Assembly: GCF_002205895.1 (NCBI RefSeq)
Contig: NZ_NJDE01000018.1
Location: 124,001 to 188,000, forward strand
From: Saccharibacillus sp. O23
Lineage (GTDB): Bacteria; Bacillota; Bacilli; Paenibacillales; Paenibacillaceae
DNA length: 64,000 nucleotides
Direction: 5' to 3'
The position numbers were made by a program, and so were the translations under genes. Below the pieces are notes generated by a model, which had not been told where the DNA came from, did not search any database, and was given only the letters and a program-made list of their open reading frames with translations. Of this stretch, positions 36,651 to 44,587 are shown in pieces (within the stretch, counting starts at the first letter, position 1; each line of letters opens with the position of its first letter).

Positions 36651-37501
36651 CGCCTGCTCCTACGCCGGAAACGGCGGAAGTGGGAGCGCCGCCTCCTCCG
36701 CCGTCCAAGAAACCGGCTCCGACGATAGACTCGAAAGGCCCGCAGCGTTTCAAAGCGTTGTTCACGTGGTTGGCCTTCATCGTAGTCATCGTGGTCTGCG
36801 GCATCCGCGTAGACGCCGACTTCGTACAATTGTTCAGCAAAAACTCGATGGATAATGTCGGACGGATCATGAACGATCTGATCCGTCCGGATTGGAGTTA
36901 CACAGGCCGGATCTTGCCGGCCATGATCGAGACCGTGCAGATCGCGATCGCCGGCACGGTCATCGGCTCGGTGCTTGCCGTACCGGTGGCGCTGCTGTGC
37001 GCAGTCAACGTCATGCCGAAGAAGATCGTCACGATCCCGGCACGGATCGTATTGAACTTGGTTCGTACGATTCCGGACCTGTTGTTCGCCGCCGTGTTCG
37101 TGGCCGTATTCGGCATCGGCGCGTTCGCCGGCATGCTGGCGCTCGTGTTCTTCTCGTTCGGTCTGGTCGCCAAGCTGACGTACGAAGCGATCGAAGCGAT
37201 CGATCCGGGTCCGCTCGAAGCGATGACCGCTTCGGGCGCGAACAAGATCCAATTGATCGTGTTCGGCGTCATTCCGCAGGCGCTGCCTTATTTCTTCTCG
37301 TACGTGCTGTACACCTTCGAAGTCAACGTGCGCGCAGCGGCGGTACTCGGCTTCGTCGGCGCGGGCGGCATCGGCCTGCATCTGGATCAGCAGCTTAATT
37401 CCCTGCGTTACGACCGGGCTTCGACCATCATTCTGCTGACGCTCGTGATCGTCTTGGTCATCGATTACGCCAGCACTTACTTACGGAGGAAATTGCTATG
37501 A
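36647..37501 (+). CDS. phnE: Phosphonate ABC transporter permease 1
   Basis: Inner-membrane permease, 284 aa. The N-terminus has about 28 Pro-rich residues before the first membrane segment; five or six segments follow, with the coupling loop [21 protein letters not shown] typical of PhnE. It overlaps phnC and the second permease gene by 4 nt each (ATGA), so all three are translationally coupled. Two different PhnE proteins per system are common in Bacillales. Confidence 0.93.
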   Translation: MTPAPTPETAEVGAPPPPPSKKPAPTIDSKGPQRFKALFTWLAFIVVIVVCGIRVDADFVQLFSKNSMDNVGRIMNDLIRPDWSYTGRILPAMIETVQIAIAGTVIGSVLAVPVALLCAVNVMPKKIVTIPARIVLNLVRTIPDLLFAAVFVAVFGIGAFAGMLALVFFSFGLVAKLTYEAIEAIDPGPLEAMTASGANKIQLIVFGVIPQALPYFFSYVLYTFEVNVRAAAVLGFVGAGGIGLHLDQQLNSLRYDRASTIILLTLVIVLVIDYASTYLRRKLL

Positions 37502-38295
37502 ATCAATCCGTTCCTTCCAGCTCCCGTCTGCCGCTGATCCGCAACTGGATCGTCGGCATTCTGCTGATCGTGCTCTTCGGCTGGTCGCTGTCCGCGATGA
37601 AATTCGAAGGGATTCAAGAATACGGCGCGCAAGTCATGGCTTCGATCTGGGAAGGCTTCACCCACCCCGACTGGGATTACGTCTATCTGCCGGAAGGCGA
37701 AGATCTGCTGCGCGGACTGCTCGAGACGCTGATCATCTCGATTCTGGGCACGTTCATCTCGGCGTTCTTGTGCATACCGTTCGCGTTCTGGGCTTCGTCC
37801 AATATGAGCCGCTTTCAAGCGGTCTCGGGCAGCGGCAAATTCGTGCTGACCGTTATCCGGGTCTTCCCGGAGATCATCATGGCGATCTTGTTCATCGTCG
37901 CCGTGGGTCCCGGCGCGTTCGCCGGCGTGCTCGCGCTCGGCGTCCATTCGATCGGCATGCTCGCCAAGCTCTATTCCGAAACGATCGAAGCCGTCGATAA
38001 CGGCCCTCGCGAAGCCTTGATCTCCAGCGGCGCAAGCAAACTTCAAGTGCTGCGTTTCGCGGTTCTGCCGCAGGTCATCCCGCAATTTATCTCGTATGCG
38101 CTCTACCGCTTCGAGATCAATATCCGCTCCGCCACCGTATTGGGCTTGGTCGGCGCAGGCGGCATCGGCGTCCCGCTGCTCTTCGCCCTGAGCAGCCGCA
38201 ACTGGAGCCGCGTCGGCATTATCCTGCTCGGCGTCGTGATCTTGGTCACGATCATCGACCTGATCTCCGGCTGGCTCCGCAGACGGATTATCTGA
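37498..38295 (+). CDS. phnE: Phosphonate ABC transporter permease 2
   Basis: Second permease, 265 aa, with the same architecture as its neighbour, including SETIEAVDNGPREALISSGASK in the coupling loop and GAGGIGVPLLFALS near the C-terminus. GGAGGAAATTGCT precedes the overlapping ATG. It ends the operon; an intrinsic terminator lies about 95 nt downstream. Confidence 0.93.
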   Translation: MNQSVPSSSRLPLIRNWIVGILLIVLFGWSLSAMKFEGIQEYGAQVMASIWEGFTHPDWDYVYLPEGEDLLRGLLETLIISILGTFISAFLCIPFAFWASSNMSRFQAVSGSGKFVLTVIRVFPEIIMAILFIVAVGPGAFAGVLALGVHSIGMLAKLYSETIEAVDNGPREALISSGASKLQVLRFAVLPQVIPQFISYALYRFEINIRSATVLGLVGAGGIGVPLLFALSSRNWSRVGIILLGVVILVTIIDLISGWLRRRII

Positions 38296-38389
38296 CCCGT
38301 TTATCGCCGAAGCCTTTTAACCTTTCATTTATTAGCGATAAACGACTTCGAACTTACGCTTTCGGAAGCTTAACCCTTTCGAAGCTAAT

Positions 38390-38429
38390 AAAAAACGGCC
38401 GGGACCTATCAGGTCCTCGGCCGTTTTTT
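38390..38429 (+). terminator. Terminator of phnDCEE operon
   Basis: AACGGCCGGGACCT pairs with AGGTCCTCGGCCGTT (one bulge) around a short loop, flanked by A-run and TTTTTT. Confidence 0.92.
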
Positions 38430-38507
38430 GATATACTTTATCATTCTGATCGATTACTTCGCTTTTCGATTTCGCTTTTGATTTTCTCCCCTCTTCCCCC
38501 AAAGCGT

Positions 38508-38834
38508 CCCCTTTTTTCGGGACGCGCTTTTGTTGAGAAAACTCCCCGCACGGATGACCTGCGGCGCAGGGGGAGTTTCAGTGGAGGAGCTAAAGACTTT
38601 CGGAGAAAGTCACTTCGGAAGCATAAGCCAGTGTTCGCCTTTGTCATTGAGAAATCACCTTATAAAAATATAATCCGATTTCTCAATTACAACACGCGAT
38701 CTAAAAACTTTCGAAGAAAGTTACATCGGAAGCATACGCTAACGAACTTTTCCCCGGAGCCGCCCCGCCCTCCCACCACCCCCAAGTTTTCTCAACAAAA
38801 AAAGCGTCCCGAAAACCTTCGGAACGCCTTTTCC
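38508..38834. repeat. Compound inverted-repeat element with terminator-like ends
   Basis: About 330 nt between convergent genes. The ends are inverted copies: GGGACGCGCTTTTGTTGAGAAAACT (from about 38520, in two parts GGGACGCGCTTTT and GTTGAGAAAACT) on the plus strand, and GGGACGCTTTTTTT then GTTGAGAAAACT on the minus strand (about 38810-38784). Each end is also a hairpin with a T-run. Inside are two direct repeats of about 35 nt sharing ACTTTCGRAGAAAGT, TCGGAAGCATA (38594-38630 and 38706-38742) and an inverted pair GAGAAATC/GATTTCTC (38650-38684). No protein-coding logic. It may be a mobile palindromic element or a structured transcript. Confidence 0.6.
38797..38834 (-). terminator. Terminator of rtcB-AAA operon
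   Basis: On the minus strand GGCGTTCCGAA pairs with TTCGGGACGC, followed by seven T residues, directly after the AAA ATPase stop codon at 38841. It is also the right-hand end of the compound repeat element. Confidence 0.8.
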
Positions 38835-38840
38835 CTACCA

Positions 38841-40172
38841 TTATAATTGAAACCCGATCCCGCCGTTCTTCCCATCCATCCATTTCCCGGTCTTCCCTTT
38901 GTTAAGCTCTCCGTTCAACGAACGAACGATCGCCGCAAGGTCGGCTTCGCCGCGCTCGTGCCATTCCAGCGCCGCCGAGACGTACAGCTCGCCGAGCTGC
39001 GCCATGCTGAAGCCTTTGGTCAACGACACAGCGCGCTCCAGACCTTCTTGATTCACGAATTCCAGCAGGCCGCGGCGTTCCAAGAACGTACGGCGCATCT
39101 CTTCGTCCGGCAAAGCGATCTCGTACGAACGATCGAAACGGCCCGCGCGGTTCATGAGGCCCGGATCGATCTTCTCCGGATAGTTGGTCGTGCCGATCAG
39201 GAAAATGCCTTCTTTCGACGTCGCCCCATCCAGAATGTTCAGGAAGAACGAACGCACGCTCTGCGGCATGGAATCGATATCTTCGATGACCAGCACCATC
39301 GGAGCGAGGCGAGCCGCCGTCTCGAACACTTCCTGCACGGAGCCGCTCGACGTGTATTCCGTGATCTGCCAATAAGCGGCCGGTCCCGGAATGCTGCCCG
39401 CGATCGACTTGACCAGCGTCGTTTTGCCGTTGCCGGGACGTCCGTAGAGCAGGATGCCCCGTTTGAACGGCAGATTATGCTTCCGATAGAACGTCCGGTC
39501 GGACGCGAAGAACTGATCGAGCGAACGGTAAATTTCTTTTTTCAACGGTTCGGGCAGAATAACGTCGTCCCGCGAGACCGCCCGGGTAATCGGTTCGCTC
39601 TCCCGATGAATCCCGTTGTTCGTGTCCGTAAATACCGTGATGCGGCTCTTGTCGCGATTGCGCTGACGGACGCGAACGCCGCTCAGGAACGCGCTGATCG
39701 CTTCGTCGCCGGTCGCGAACACGAAATCTTCGCTGTAAATGCCGTGCTGGCGGAACATGGGGATACGCGCGAGCGCTACTCCCTGCGCCGGATACACGAA
39801 TACGTTGTTGCGAATAGCGGGATGAATCGTATATTCGGCCGTGCTGCTGTCTTCGTCGTACGTGAACGTGCGTCCTTCGATGCCTTCGTACACGCGGCCG
39901 GCGCATTCCACTTCGGGCGCGCCTTTCTTGACGTCTTCTTCGAGCAGATCCCAATAATCGCTCGTTCCGTCGTCGCTGGCATACAGCGTATAGGTCACGC
40001 CGTAGCGCTCTTCCAACATCGCTTCGATCCCGCGCGTCACGCGGGCGTACGATTCGTACTCCGCCATATTCGGATTGCCCGGTTCGTAAGCGACGACGGT
40101 ACGTTCTTCGCCGGCCGGCATATCGAGACCCGCGATGCTCAAGCCGTTTTCGGGCTGCAATTTTCTCTCCAT
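38841..40172 (-). CDS. AAA+ ATPase coupled to RtcB
   Basis: 443 aa. The C-terminal half is an intact AAA+ module: Walker A GRPGNGKTT (244-252), Walker B in MVLVIEDIDSMP, sensor 1 GTTNYPEKID and the Arg-finger region LMNRAGRFDRSYE, resembling BCS1/FtsH-type ATPases. No membrane segment or protease motif is present. The N-terminal 200 residues match nothing I recognise. The ATG lies one base after the rtcB stop, and its AAAGGAG site lies inside the rtcB end, so translation is coupled. That implies a joint role with the RNA ligase, perhaps remodelling RNA-protein complexes or RtcB; this is inference. Confidence 0.85.
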   Translation of the reverse strand: MERKLQPENGLSIAGLDMPAGEERTVVAYEPGNPNMAEYESYARVTRGIEAMLEERYGVTYTLYASDDGTSDYWDLLEEDVKKGAPEVECAGRVYEGIEGRTFTYDEDSSTAEYTIHPAIRNNVFVYPAQGVALARIPMFRQHGIYSEDFVFATGDEAISAFLSGVRVRQRNRDKSRITVFTDTNNGIHRESEPITRAVSRDDVILPEPLKKEIYRSLDQFFASDRTFYRKHNLPFKRGILLYGRPGNGKTTLVKSIAGSIPGPAAYWQITEYTSSGSVQEVFETAARLAPMVLVIEDIDSMPQSVRSFFLNILDGATSKEGIFLIGTTNYPEKIDPGLMNRAGRFDRSYEIALPDEEMRRTFLERRGLLEFVNQEGLERAVSLTKGFSMAQLGELYVSAALEWHERGEADLAAIVRSLNGELNKGKTGKWMDGKNGGIGFQL

Positions 40173-40173
40173 A

Positions 40174-41598
40174 TTAAGATCTCGCTCCTTTCACTGCCGC
40201 AAGCGGCTTGCATTTGGCTACGACGGAAGCAAGTCCCGCTCCCGTTACGCTGCCGATGATTCGATCGACGTCTTTGTACGCCTGCGGCGATTCGTCGAGA
40301 ATGACGCCCAGCGAGTTATGATTAACGATCACTTCTTCTTCCGTTCCGACTTTCAGCGCGGCGGCGAACTGATCCACCGTCACCTGACGTTTGGTCGCGC
40401 TTCGCGAACGCGCGCGTCCGGCGCCGTGGCAGATCGAATGGTAATTGTCCGCCCCGCTCGGCAGTCCGGCCATGATGTACGACGAAGTTCCCATCGAGCC
40501 GGGGATCAGCGCCGGATGGCCCGTTTGCATATAGACATCGGGGTTGTCCGGATGGCCGGCCGGAAGAGCGCGCGTCGCGCCTTTGCGGTGCACGAACCAG
40601 TCTTCTCCCCCGTGATGCTCTTCCCAAGCGTAATTGTGCATCAGATCGTATAAAATGTTCATCTCGAATTTCGGCCCGAACACGTCGAGAAACGCTTCCC
40701 GGACCGCGTAAGCGATCAGATGCCGGTTCACGACCGCGTAATTCAGCGCCGAAGCCATCATGTCCGCATATCGGCGGCCTTCCGGCGAATCCAGCGGCGC
40801 GAAGATCAGCTTGGGATCGTCGGTGCCGAGACCGAGCCGTTTCATGGCGCGAGCCGCCATAGGCGTATACTGCTGACTGACCATCGCTCCCCAAGCCCGC
40901 GAACCGGAATGGATCATCACGACGACCTGCCCGTCGTACATGCCCCATTTCTCGGCGATATGCCGATTTTCTTCCGCGATCTCGAGATATTGAATCTCCG
41001 CGAAATGGTTGCCGCCTCCTAACGTACCGAGCTGGCGAAGTCCTTTGATCCAAGACGCGTCGGTGACCGCGTTCAATTCTTCCGGATCGAAGGCGAATCT
41101 CGCCTGCTCCACATGGGTCAGCGAAGGCGAACGTTTGGCGGAGACGCCGTCCGGCAAATATTTGCCCGGCAGGCCTTTGAGCCCTTTTTGCACGATATGG
41201 TCCATTCGCAGATCGGAGAACGCGCCTTTTTTATGAGCTTCCATCGGCAGATATTTTTCGATCCGGTTGACCAGCTTCCGGCGCAAACGCAGATCCTGCA
41301 CATCCCGGCGGTGCAGATTCGTCAGATGAACCCGCATCCCGCAGCCGATGTCCGTTCCGACGATCGACGGAGAGACCATTCCCTGGTCCATGTTCCAGAC
41401 CGCCGTCGTGCCGATACACGTTCCGACGCCTACATGCACGTCCGGCGTGTACCCCATGTAGCGGATGCCGGGAATTTGCAGATTGCGTCCGGCCATTTCG
41501 AAGACGCGAGCATCCAGACCGTTAAACAATTCCTCGTCGGCATACACATGCACGCTGCCCGAAGGAAGTACCACTTCACGATAATTATAATTAGACAT
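40174..41598 (-). CDS. rtcB: RtcB-family RNA ligase
   Basis: Mn/GTP-dependent ligase joining 2',3'-cyclic phosphate or 3'-phosphate to 5'-OH RNA ends, used in RNA repair. 474 aa. Visible are TDIGCGM (metal-ligand Cys), GTLGGGNHFAEIQ, MIHSGSRAWG, DLMHNYAWEEHHG and SICHGAGRARSRS, which holds the guanylylated His. All key residues appear intact. The ATG at 41598 gives the standard SNYNYREVVLPSG start; an in-frame ATG at 41613 has a ribosome site too close. It heads the rtcB-AAA pair and follows a long structured leader. Confidence 0.93.
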   Translation of the reverse strand: MSNYNYREVVLPSGSVHVYADEELFNGLDARVFEMAGRNLQIPGIRYMGYTPDVHVGVGTCIGTTAVWNMDQGMVSPSIVGTDIGCGMRVHLTNLHRRDVQDLRLRRKLVNRIEKYLPMEAHKKGAFSDLRMDHIVQKGLKGLPGKYLPDGVSAKRSPSLTHVEQARFAFDPEELNAVTDASWIKGLRQLGTLGGGNHFAEIQYLEIAEENRHIAEKWGMYDGQVVVMIHSGSRAWGAMVSQQYTPMAARAMKRLGLGTDDPKLIFAPLDSPEGRRYADMMASALNYAVVNRHLIAYAVREAFLDVFGPKFEMNILYDLMHNYAWEEHHGGEDWFVHRKGATRALPAGHPDNPDVYMQTGHPALIPGSMGTSSYIMAGLPSGADNYHSICHGAGRARSRSATKRQVTVDQFAAALKVGTEEEVIVNHNSLGVILDESPQAYKDVDRIIGSVTGAGLASVVAKCKPLAAVKGARS

Positions 41599-41643
41599 CC
41601 GTAAATATTCCATTCCTCTCTATTTGAACAAAGTTGGTACGCT

Positions 41644-41733
41644 GACCGCAACTAAGGTGAGGTTTCGCCCCTCAAAAACCCGCTTGAACCGTGCGTGTTT
41701 CCGAGGGACTCAAACCTTGGATTGAATGCGGTC
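41644..41733 (-). ncRNA. Closed structured element directly upstream of rtcB
   Basis: On the minus strand the 90-nt segment is closed by a perfect 7-bp stem, GACCGCA (41733-41727) with TGCGGTC (41650-41644). Inside, AAGGT can pair with ACCTT, TTGAG with TTCAA, and GAGG with CCTC, giving a branched fold. It ends about 45 nt before the rtcB start. Alternatively, the part reading CACGCACGGTTCAAGCGGG resembles the 3' end of bacterial group II introns (domain V-VI), so it could be an intron remnant. Folded by eye only. Confidence 0.4.
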
Positions 41734-41760
41734 AACTAGGGTCAAGAAAAAAAGCATAAC

Positions 41761-41788
41761 AAAAAGCCGCGGACCTCTCGTCCGCGGC
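41761..41788 (-). terminator. Intrinsic terminator within the rtcB leader
   Basis: GCCGCGGAC and GTCCGCGGC form a perfect 9-bp stem with a 5-nt loop, followed by TTTTTG on the minus strand. It lies 163 nt upstream of rtcB, after the leader ORF and hairpin, so it is either the end of a separate small transcript or an attenuator. Confidence 0.88.
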
Positions 41789-41829
41789 TATGCCGGTTCA
41801 GCCTGAATATTCGGAATCCCCTGCGAGAC

Positions 41830-41934
41830 TCTTCGGTACGCCGTACAAGCAACGTATCGAAGGACAAACGGGGACAAAGCGCTTTTCGCCGCGCAAGTTA
41901 GAATCGCGCGGAGAAAAGACGACATTGCCGAAGA
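41830..41934 (-). ncRNA. Structured RNA domain between leader ORF and terminator
   Basis: Directly after the leader ORF stop, TCTTCGG (41934-41928) can pair with CCGAAGA (41836-41830), enclosing a long hairpin with arms 41918-41906 (CTTTTCTCCGCGC) and 41894-41882 (GCGCGGCGAAAAG): 12 pairs and one mismatch around an 11-nt loop. The 3' arm contains CGCGGC, able to pair instead with GCCGCG, the 5' arm of the downstream terminator, so mutually exclusive folds are possible. Regulatory meaning is inferred. Confidence 0.55.
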
Positions 41935-41937
41935 TCT

Positions 41938-42027
41938 TCAGACTGCACCGTACCCGTTGAGGACAGGCAGAACGAAAGGCGTAGTTTCGGTTGTCAAATG
42001 AGCCTTCAAACGGTTAACGACGATCAT
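41938..42027 (-). CDS. 29-aa leader ORF upstream of rtcB
   Basis: Reads MIVVNRLKAHLTTETTPFVL then PVLNGYGAV and a TGA. It has an excellent ribosome site, AAAGGAGG, 9 nt before the ATG, and sits 34 nt or so after the start expected from the promoter at 42061-42090. No known family. Its position before a hairpin and an intrinsic terminator is that of a leader peptide that senses ribosome stalling, but it could also be an independent small protein. A GTG/ATG alternative just after the ribosome site (ATG at 42036) is too close to be used. Confidence 0.6.
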   Translation of the reverse strand: MIVVNRLKAHLTTETTPFVLPVLNGYGAV

Positions 42028-42060
42028 TGCTGCCATCCTCCTTTGTCAAATAGTAAATTC

Positions 42061-42090
42061 ATCATAGCTTTTTTTTCGGAAACCTGTCAA
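42061..42090 (-). promoter_or_regulatory. Promoter of the rtcB leader
   Basis: Minus-strand -35 TTGACA (42090-42085), 18-nt A-rich spacer, -10 TATGAT (42066-42061). Divergent from the MBL-hydrolase promoter. Confidence 0.75.
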
Positions 42091-42119
42091 CCCCGCGTTT
42101 GCAAAACGATTTCGATTTT

Positions 42120-42149
42120 TTGGATACGGACGCGCCGTTGGACTATAAT
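42120..42149 (+). promoter_or_regulatory. Promoter of MBL hydrolase-M24 peptidase operon
   Basis: -35 TTGGAT (42120-42125), 18-nt spacer, -10 TATAAT (42144-42149), 55 nt upstream of the first gene. Confidence 0.65.
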
Positions 42150-42209
42150 AGACAGCGTAAGCCTGCCGGGAAAGGCAGCCAAACCAATTAATCGACGGGA
42201 GCGGAACTT

Positions 42210-42932
42210 ATGAAACTTACATCAGGAATAACGGACTTGGCGCTCGGCGCCGATCACGGCGGAAACGCCGACGCGTTTCATGCCGTGCTGCTGTCGGACG
42301 AAGACGGATTGACGTTGGTCGACGCGGGACTGCCGGGCATGTACGAACAGATTGTGCAGCGGATCGAAGCGGCGGGATTCCACGTCTCTCAGGTCAAAAG
42401 ATTGCTGTTCACCCATCAGGATCTCGACCATATCGGCACGCTGCCCGACCTGCTGGAGCATCTGCCGGAGGCCGAAATCTGGGCGCATCGGGACGAACAG
42501 CCTTATCTGGAAGGCGCGCTGCCGCATATCAAAGTGACGCCGAAACGGCTCGAATCCATGCCCGCGCCGCAGCGCGAAGCGGTGCAGCGCATGCTTGACG
42601 CGCTCGTTCCCGGCCGGGTGACCCGCGTGCTGGAGCACGGCGAGAATCTGCCTCTTCAAGGCGGGACGGTCGTGCTGCACACGCCTGGCCATACGCCGGG
42701 GCATATCAGCCTCTATGTACCGAGCGAGAAGCTGCTGATCGCGGGCGACGCGATGGTCGTGGTCGAAGGCGAGTTGGCCGGACCGGCGGAAGCTTTTACC
42801 CCGGATATGGACAAGGCGCTTCGGTCGCTGGAGCAGCTGCTCGAATTGGATATCGACCGGGTGTTCTGCTACCACGGCGGGCTGTACGAAGGCGATGTGC
42901 GCGGCGCGATCAGCCGCATCGTCACCAGATAA
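42210..42932 (+). CDS. MBL-fold metallo-hydrolase
   Basis: Metallo-beta-lactamase-fold hydrolase, 240 aa. The metal motif is FTHQDLDHIG, i.e. HxDxDH instead of the usual HxHxDH, a variant seen in other bacterial MBL proteins. Further ligands are HTPGHTPGHISLY, the Asp in IAGDAMVV and CYHGG near the C-terminus. No signal peptide. GGGAG precedes the ATG by 8 nt. It lies 16 nt upstream of the M24 peptidase gene, so the two are probably co-expressed. Substrate unknown. Confidence 0.88.
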   Translation: MKLTSGITDLALGADHGGNADAFHAVLLSDEDGLTLVDAGLPGMYEQIVQRIEAAGFHVSQVKRLLFTHQDLDHIGTLPDLLEHLPEAEIWAHRDEQPYLEGALPHIKVTPKRLESMPAPQREAVQRMLDALVPGRVTRVLEHGENLPLQGGTVVLHTPGHTPGHISLYVPSEKLLIAGDAMVVVEGELAGPAEAFTPDMDKALRSLEQLLELDIDRVFCYHGGLYEGDVRGAISRIVTR

Positions 42933-42948
42933 CGAACGGAGTGAAAAA

Positions 42949-44046
42949 ATGAACGATCAACGTTGGAACAAGATCAGAACGCATATGGAGGAACAGGAGC
43001 TGGACGGGCTGCTGATCACCGAACCGAAACACGTCGGCTATCTGACCGGTTTTTTCTCCGATCCCCACGAACGTTTTCTGGGACTTGCGATCCCGAAACA
43101 CGACGAGCCGTTTCTTGTCGTCCCCGCGCTCGATCTCGAAGCGGCCAAAGCTTCTTCGTCCGTGCCGCTGATCCGCACGCACGGCGATACGGATGACGCA
43201 TACGCGCTGCTTGAAGGCTGGATCGGCAGCGGAGCGAAACGCTTCGGCATCGAAAAAGAACATCTGTCGGTCGCCCGTTTCGAACGCTTGAACGCCGCGC
43301 TCCGCGCGTCCGACTACCGCGACGTAGGCAGCGTGCTGAACGCCCTGCGCGCGGCCAAAACGCCGGAAGAAGTCGAAAAGCTTCGCCGTGCGGTTCATCT
43401 GATCGAAGCGGTGCTGACCGAAGGACTCAAACAGGTTCGCGTCGGCGTCGCCGAGATCGAGATCGTGGCCGAACTGGAGTACCAGATGAAAAAGCTCGGC
43501 GCGGAAGGCCCGTCGTTCGACACGATGGTACTGACCGGCGACAAGACGGCGCTGCCGCACGGCAATCCCGGCAATCGGAAGATTCAAGCCGGCGATATGC
43601 TGATGTTCGATATGGGCGTCTATCTCGACGGCTACGCTTCCGATATTACGCGTACCTTCGCGGTGGCCGAACGTCCGAACGACGAGTCGGTCAAGATCTA
43701 CGAAACGGTGCTTGCCGCCAACTTGGCCGCGATCGCGCAGATCCGTCCGGGCGTGACGCTGGCTTCCGTCGATGCCGCCGCCCGCGAAGTCATCACGGAA
43801 GCCGGTTACGGACCGTACTTCATGCATCGCCTCGGTCACGGACTGGGCATGGACGTGCATGAATATCCGTCCGTGCACGGCGCCAACGAAGAACTCGTGA
43901 CGGAAGGTCTCTGCTTCACCGTCGAGCCGGGCGTCTACGTCGCCGGCGAATGCGGCGTCCGTATCGAAGACGACGTCATCGTTACTGCCGACGGCGTCGA
44001 CGTACTGACCACGTTCCCGAAAGAGCTGACGGTGATCGGCGGCTAA
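42949..44046 (+). CDS. M24-family Xaa-Pro aminopeptidase-like protein
   Basis: Cytosolic metallopeptidase removing an N-terminal residue before proline (family M24), 365 aa. The N-terminal creatinase-type domain has ITEPKHVGYLTGFFSDPHER; the pita-bread domain has all five metal ligands: Asp in FDMGVYLDG and SDITRTF, His in MHRLGHGLGMDVHE, Glu in VEPGVYV and Glu in GVRIEDDV. GGAGTG precedes the ATG at 42949; the longer frame from 42895 overlaps the upstream gene. A terminator follows. Confidence 0.93.
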   Translation: MNDQRWNKIRTHMEEQELDGLLITEPKHVGYLTGFFSDPHERFLGLAIPKHDEPFLVVPALDLEAAKASSSVPLIRTHGDTDDAYALLEGWIGSGAKRFGIEKEHLSVARFERLNAALRASDYRDVGSVLNALRAAKTPEEVEKLRRAVHLIEAVLTEGLKQVRVGVAEIEIVAELEYQMKKLGAEGPSFDTMVLTGDKTALPHGNPGNRKIQAGDMLMFDMGVYLDGYASDITRTFAVAERPNDESVKIYETVLAANLAAIAQIRPGVTLASVDAAAREVITEAGYGPYFMHRLGHGLGMDVHEYPSVHGANEELVTEGLCFTVEPGVYVAGECGVRIEDDVIVTADGVDVLTTFPKELTVIGG

Positions 44047-44105
44047 AGCGATCGGGCGACTCGTTCGCGTTCGTCGGAGCTGCCGCCTTTTAAACCGTTC
44101 AAATC

Positions 44106-44144
44106 AAAAAAGCCAGTTTCCGAGTTGTCGGAAGCTGGCTTTTC
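44106..44144 (+). terminator. Bidirectional terminator
   Basis: AAAAAAGCCAGTTTCC pairs with GGAAGCTGGCTTTT (one G-U-type mismatch), with T-runs on both strands; shared by the M24 gene and the convergent Dabb gene. Confidence 0.9.
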
Positions 44145-44159
44145 GTTTCGGAGCGAAAC

Positions 44160-44456
44160 TTATTCGTATTCGATCAGGTCGGTCTCTTGGAAGCTGCTTA
44201 CCTGAGACTCCCAAACTTCGGCCACATAGCGGGCATGGATCGGGTGCACGTTGTACGCTTCGAAAGCCGCGCGGTCGGCAAACTCCATCGAAAATCCGTA
44301 ATCGTGGTCGTTTTTGGCGCTGACTTGGCGAAGTACCTTAAAGTTGTTCACGCCCGGAATCTCGATCAACAATTGGCGGCTTTCTTTCAAAAAAGCTTCG
44401 GCTTTCTCGTTATCTTTGCCGGCGTGCAGGGTGAACGTAACCATATGGATCATCAT
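44160..44456 (-). CDS. Dabb-family (stress-responsive alpha/beta barrel) protein
   Basis: 98 aa, dimeric ferredoxin-like barrel. Begins MIHMVTFTLHAGKDNEKAE, contains IPGVNNFKVLRQVSAKNDHDYGF in the expected order (the GSD/NHDYGF-type strand) and ends with HPIHARYVAEVWE. The HxxH near the C-terminus is typical. Function of the family in Bacillales is poorly defined (stress-induced proteins, small hydrolases). Likely monocistronic. Confidence 0.88.
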   Translation of the reverse strand: MMIHMVTFTLHAGKDNEKAEAFLKESRQLLIEIPGVNNFKVLRQVSAKNDHDYGFSMEFADRAAFEAYNVHPIHARYVAEVWESQVSSFQETDLIEYE

Positions 44457-44587
44457 GGGTCGACTGCCTCCTCGGATCGGTTAAGTAGAATCGAATATCG
44501 GCACATCGCCGCGGCGATGCGCATGCGTATCCATCTTACCATATTCCGTCGGCAGGCCGCGCGGGATTATCGAATCCGTTTCGGCTT

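Noticed and set aside
38500..38840. CRISPR array
   Set aside because: Only two diverged copies of the 35-nt repeat, with no regular spacers and no cas genes in the window.
38478..38846. 122-codon frame over the compound repeat, with internally repeated peptides
   Set aside because: The peptide repeats mirror the DNA repeats and terminators; no ribosome site and no protein logic.
41644..41733. tRNA gene suggested by the 7-bp closing stem and GGTTCAA
   Set aside because: No T-arm lies next to the 3' acceptor strand and no anticodon arm can be drawn.
41998..42213. 71-codon plus-strand frame upstream of the MBL gene
   Set aside because: Runs antisense to the rtcB leader ORF and through both divergent promoters.
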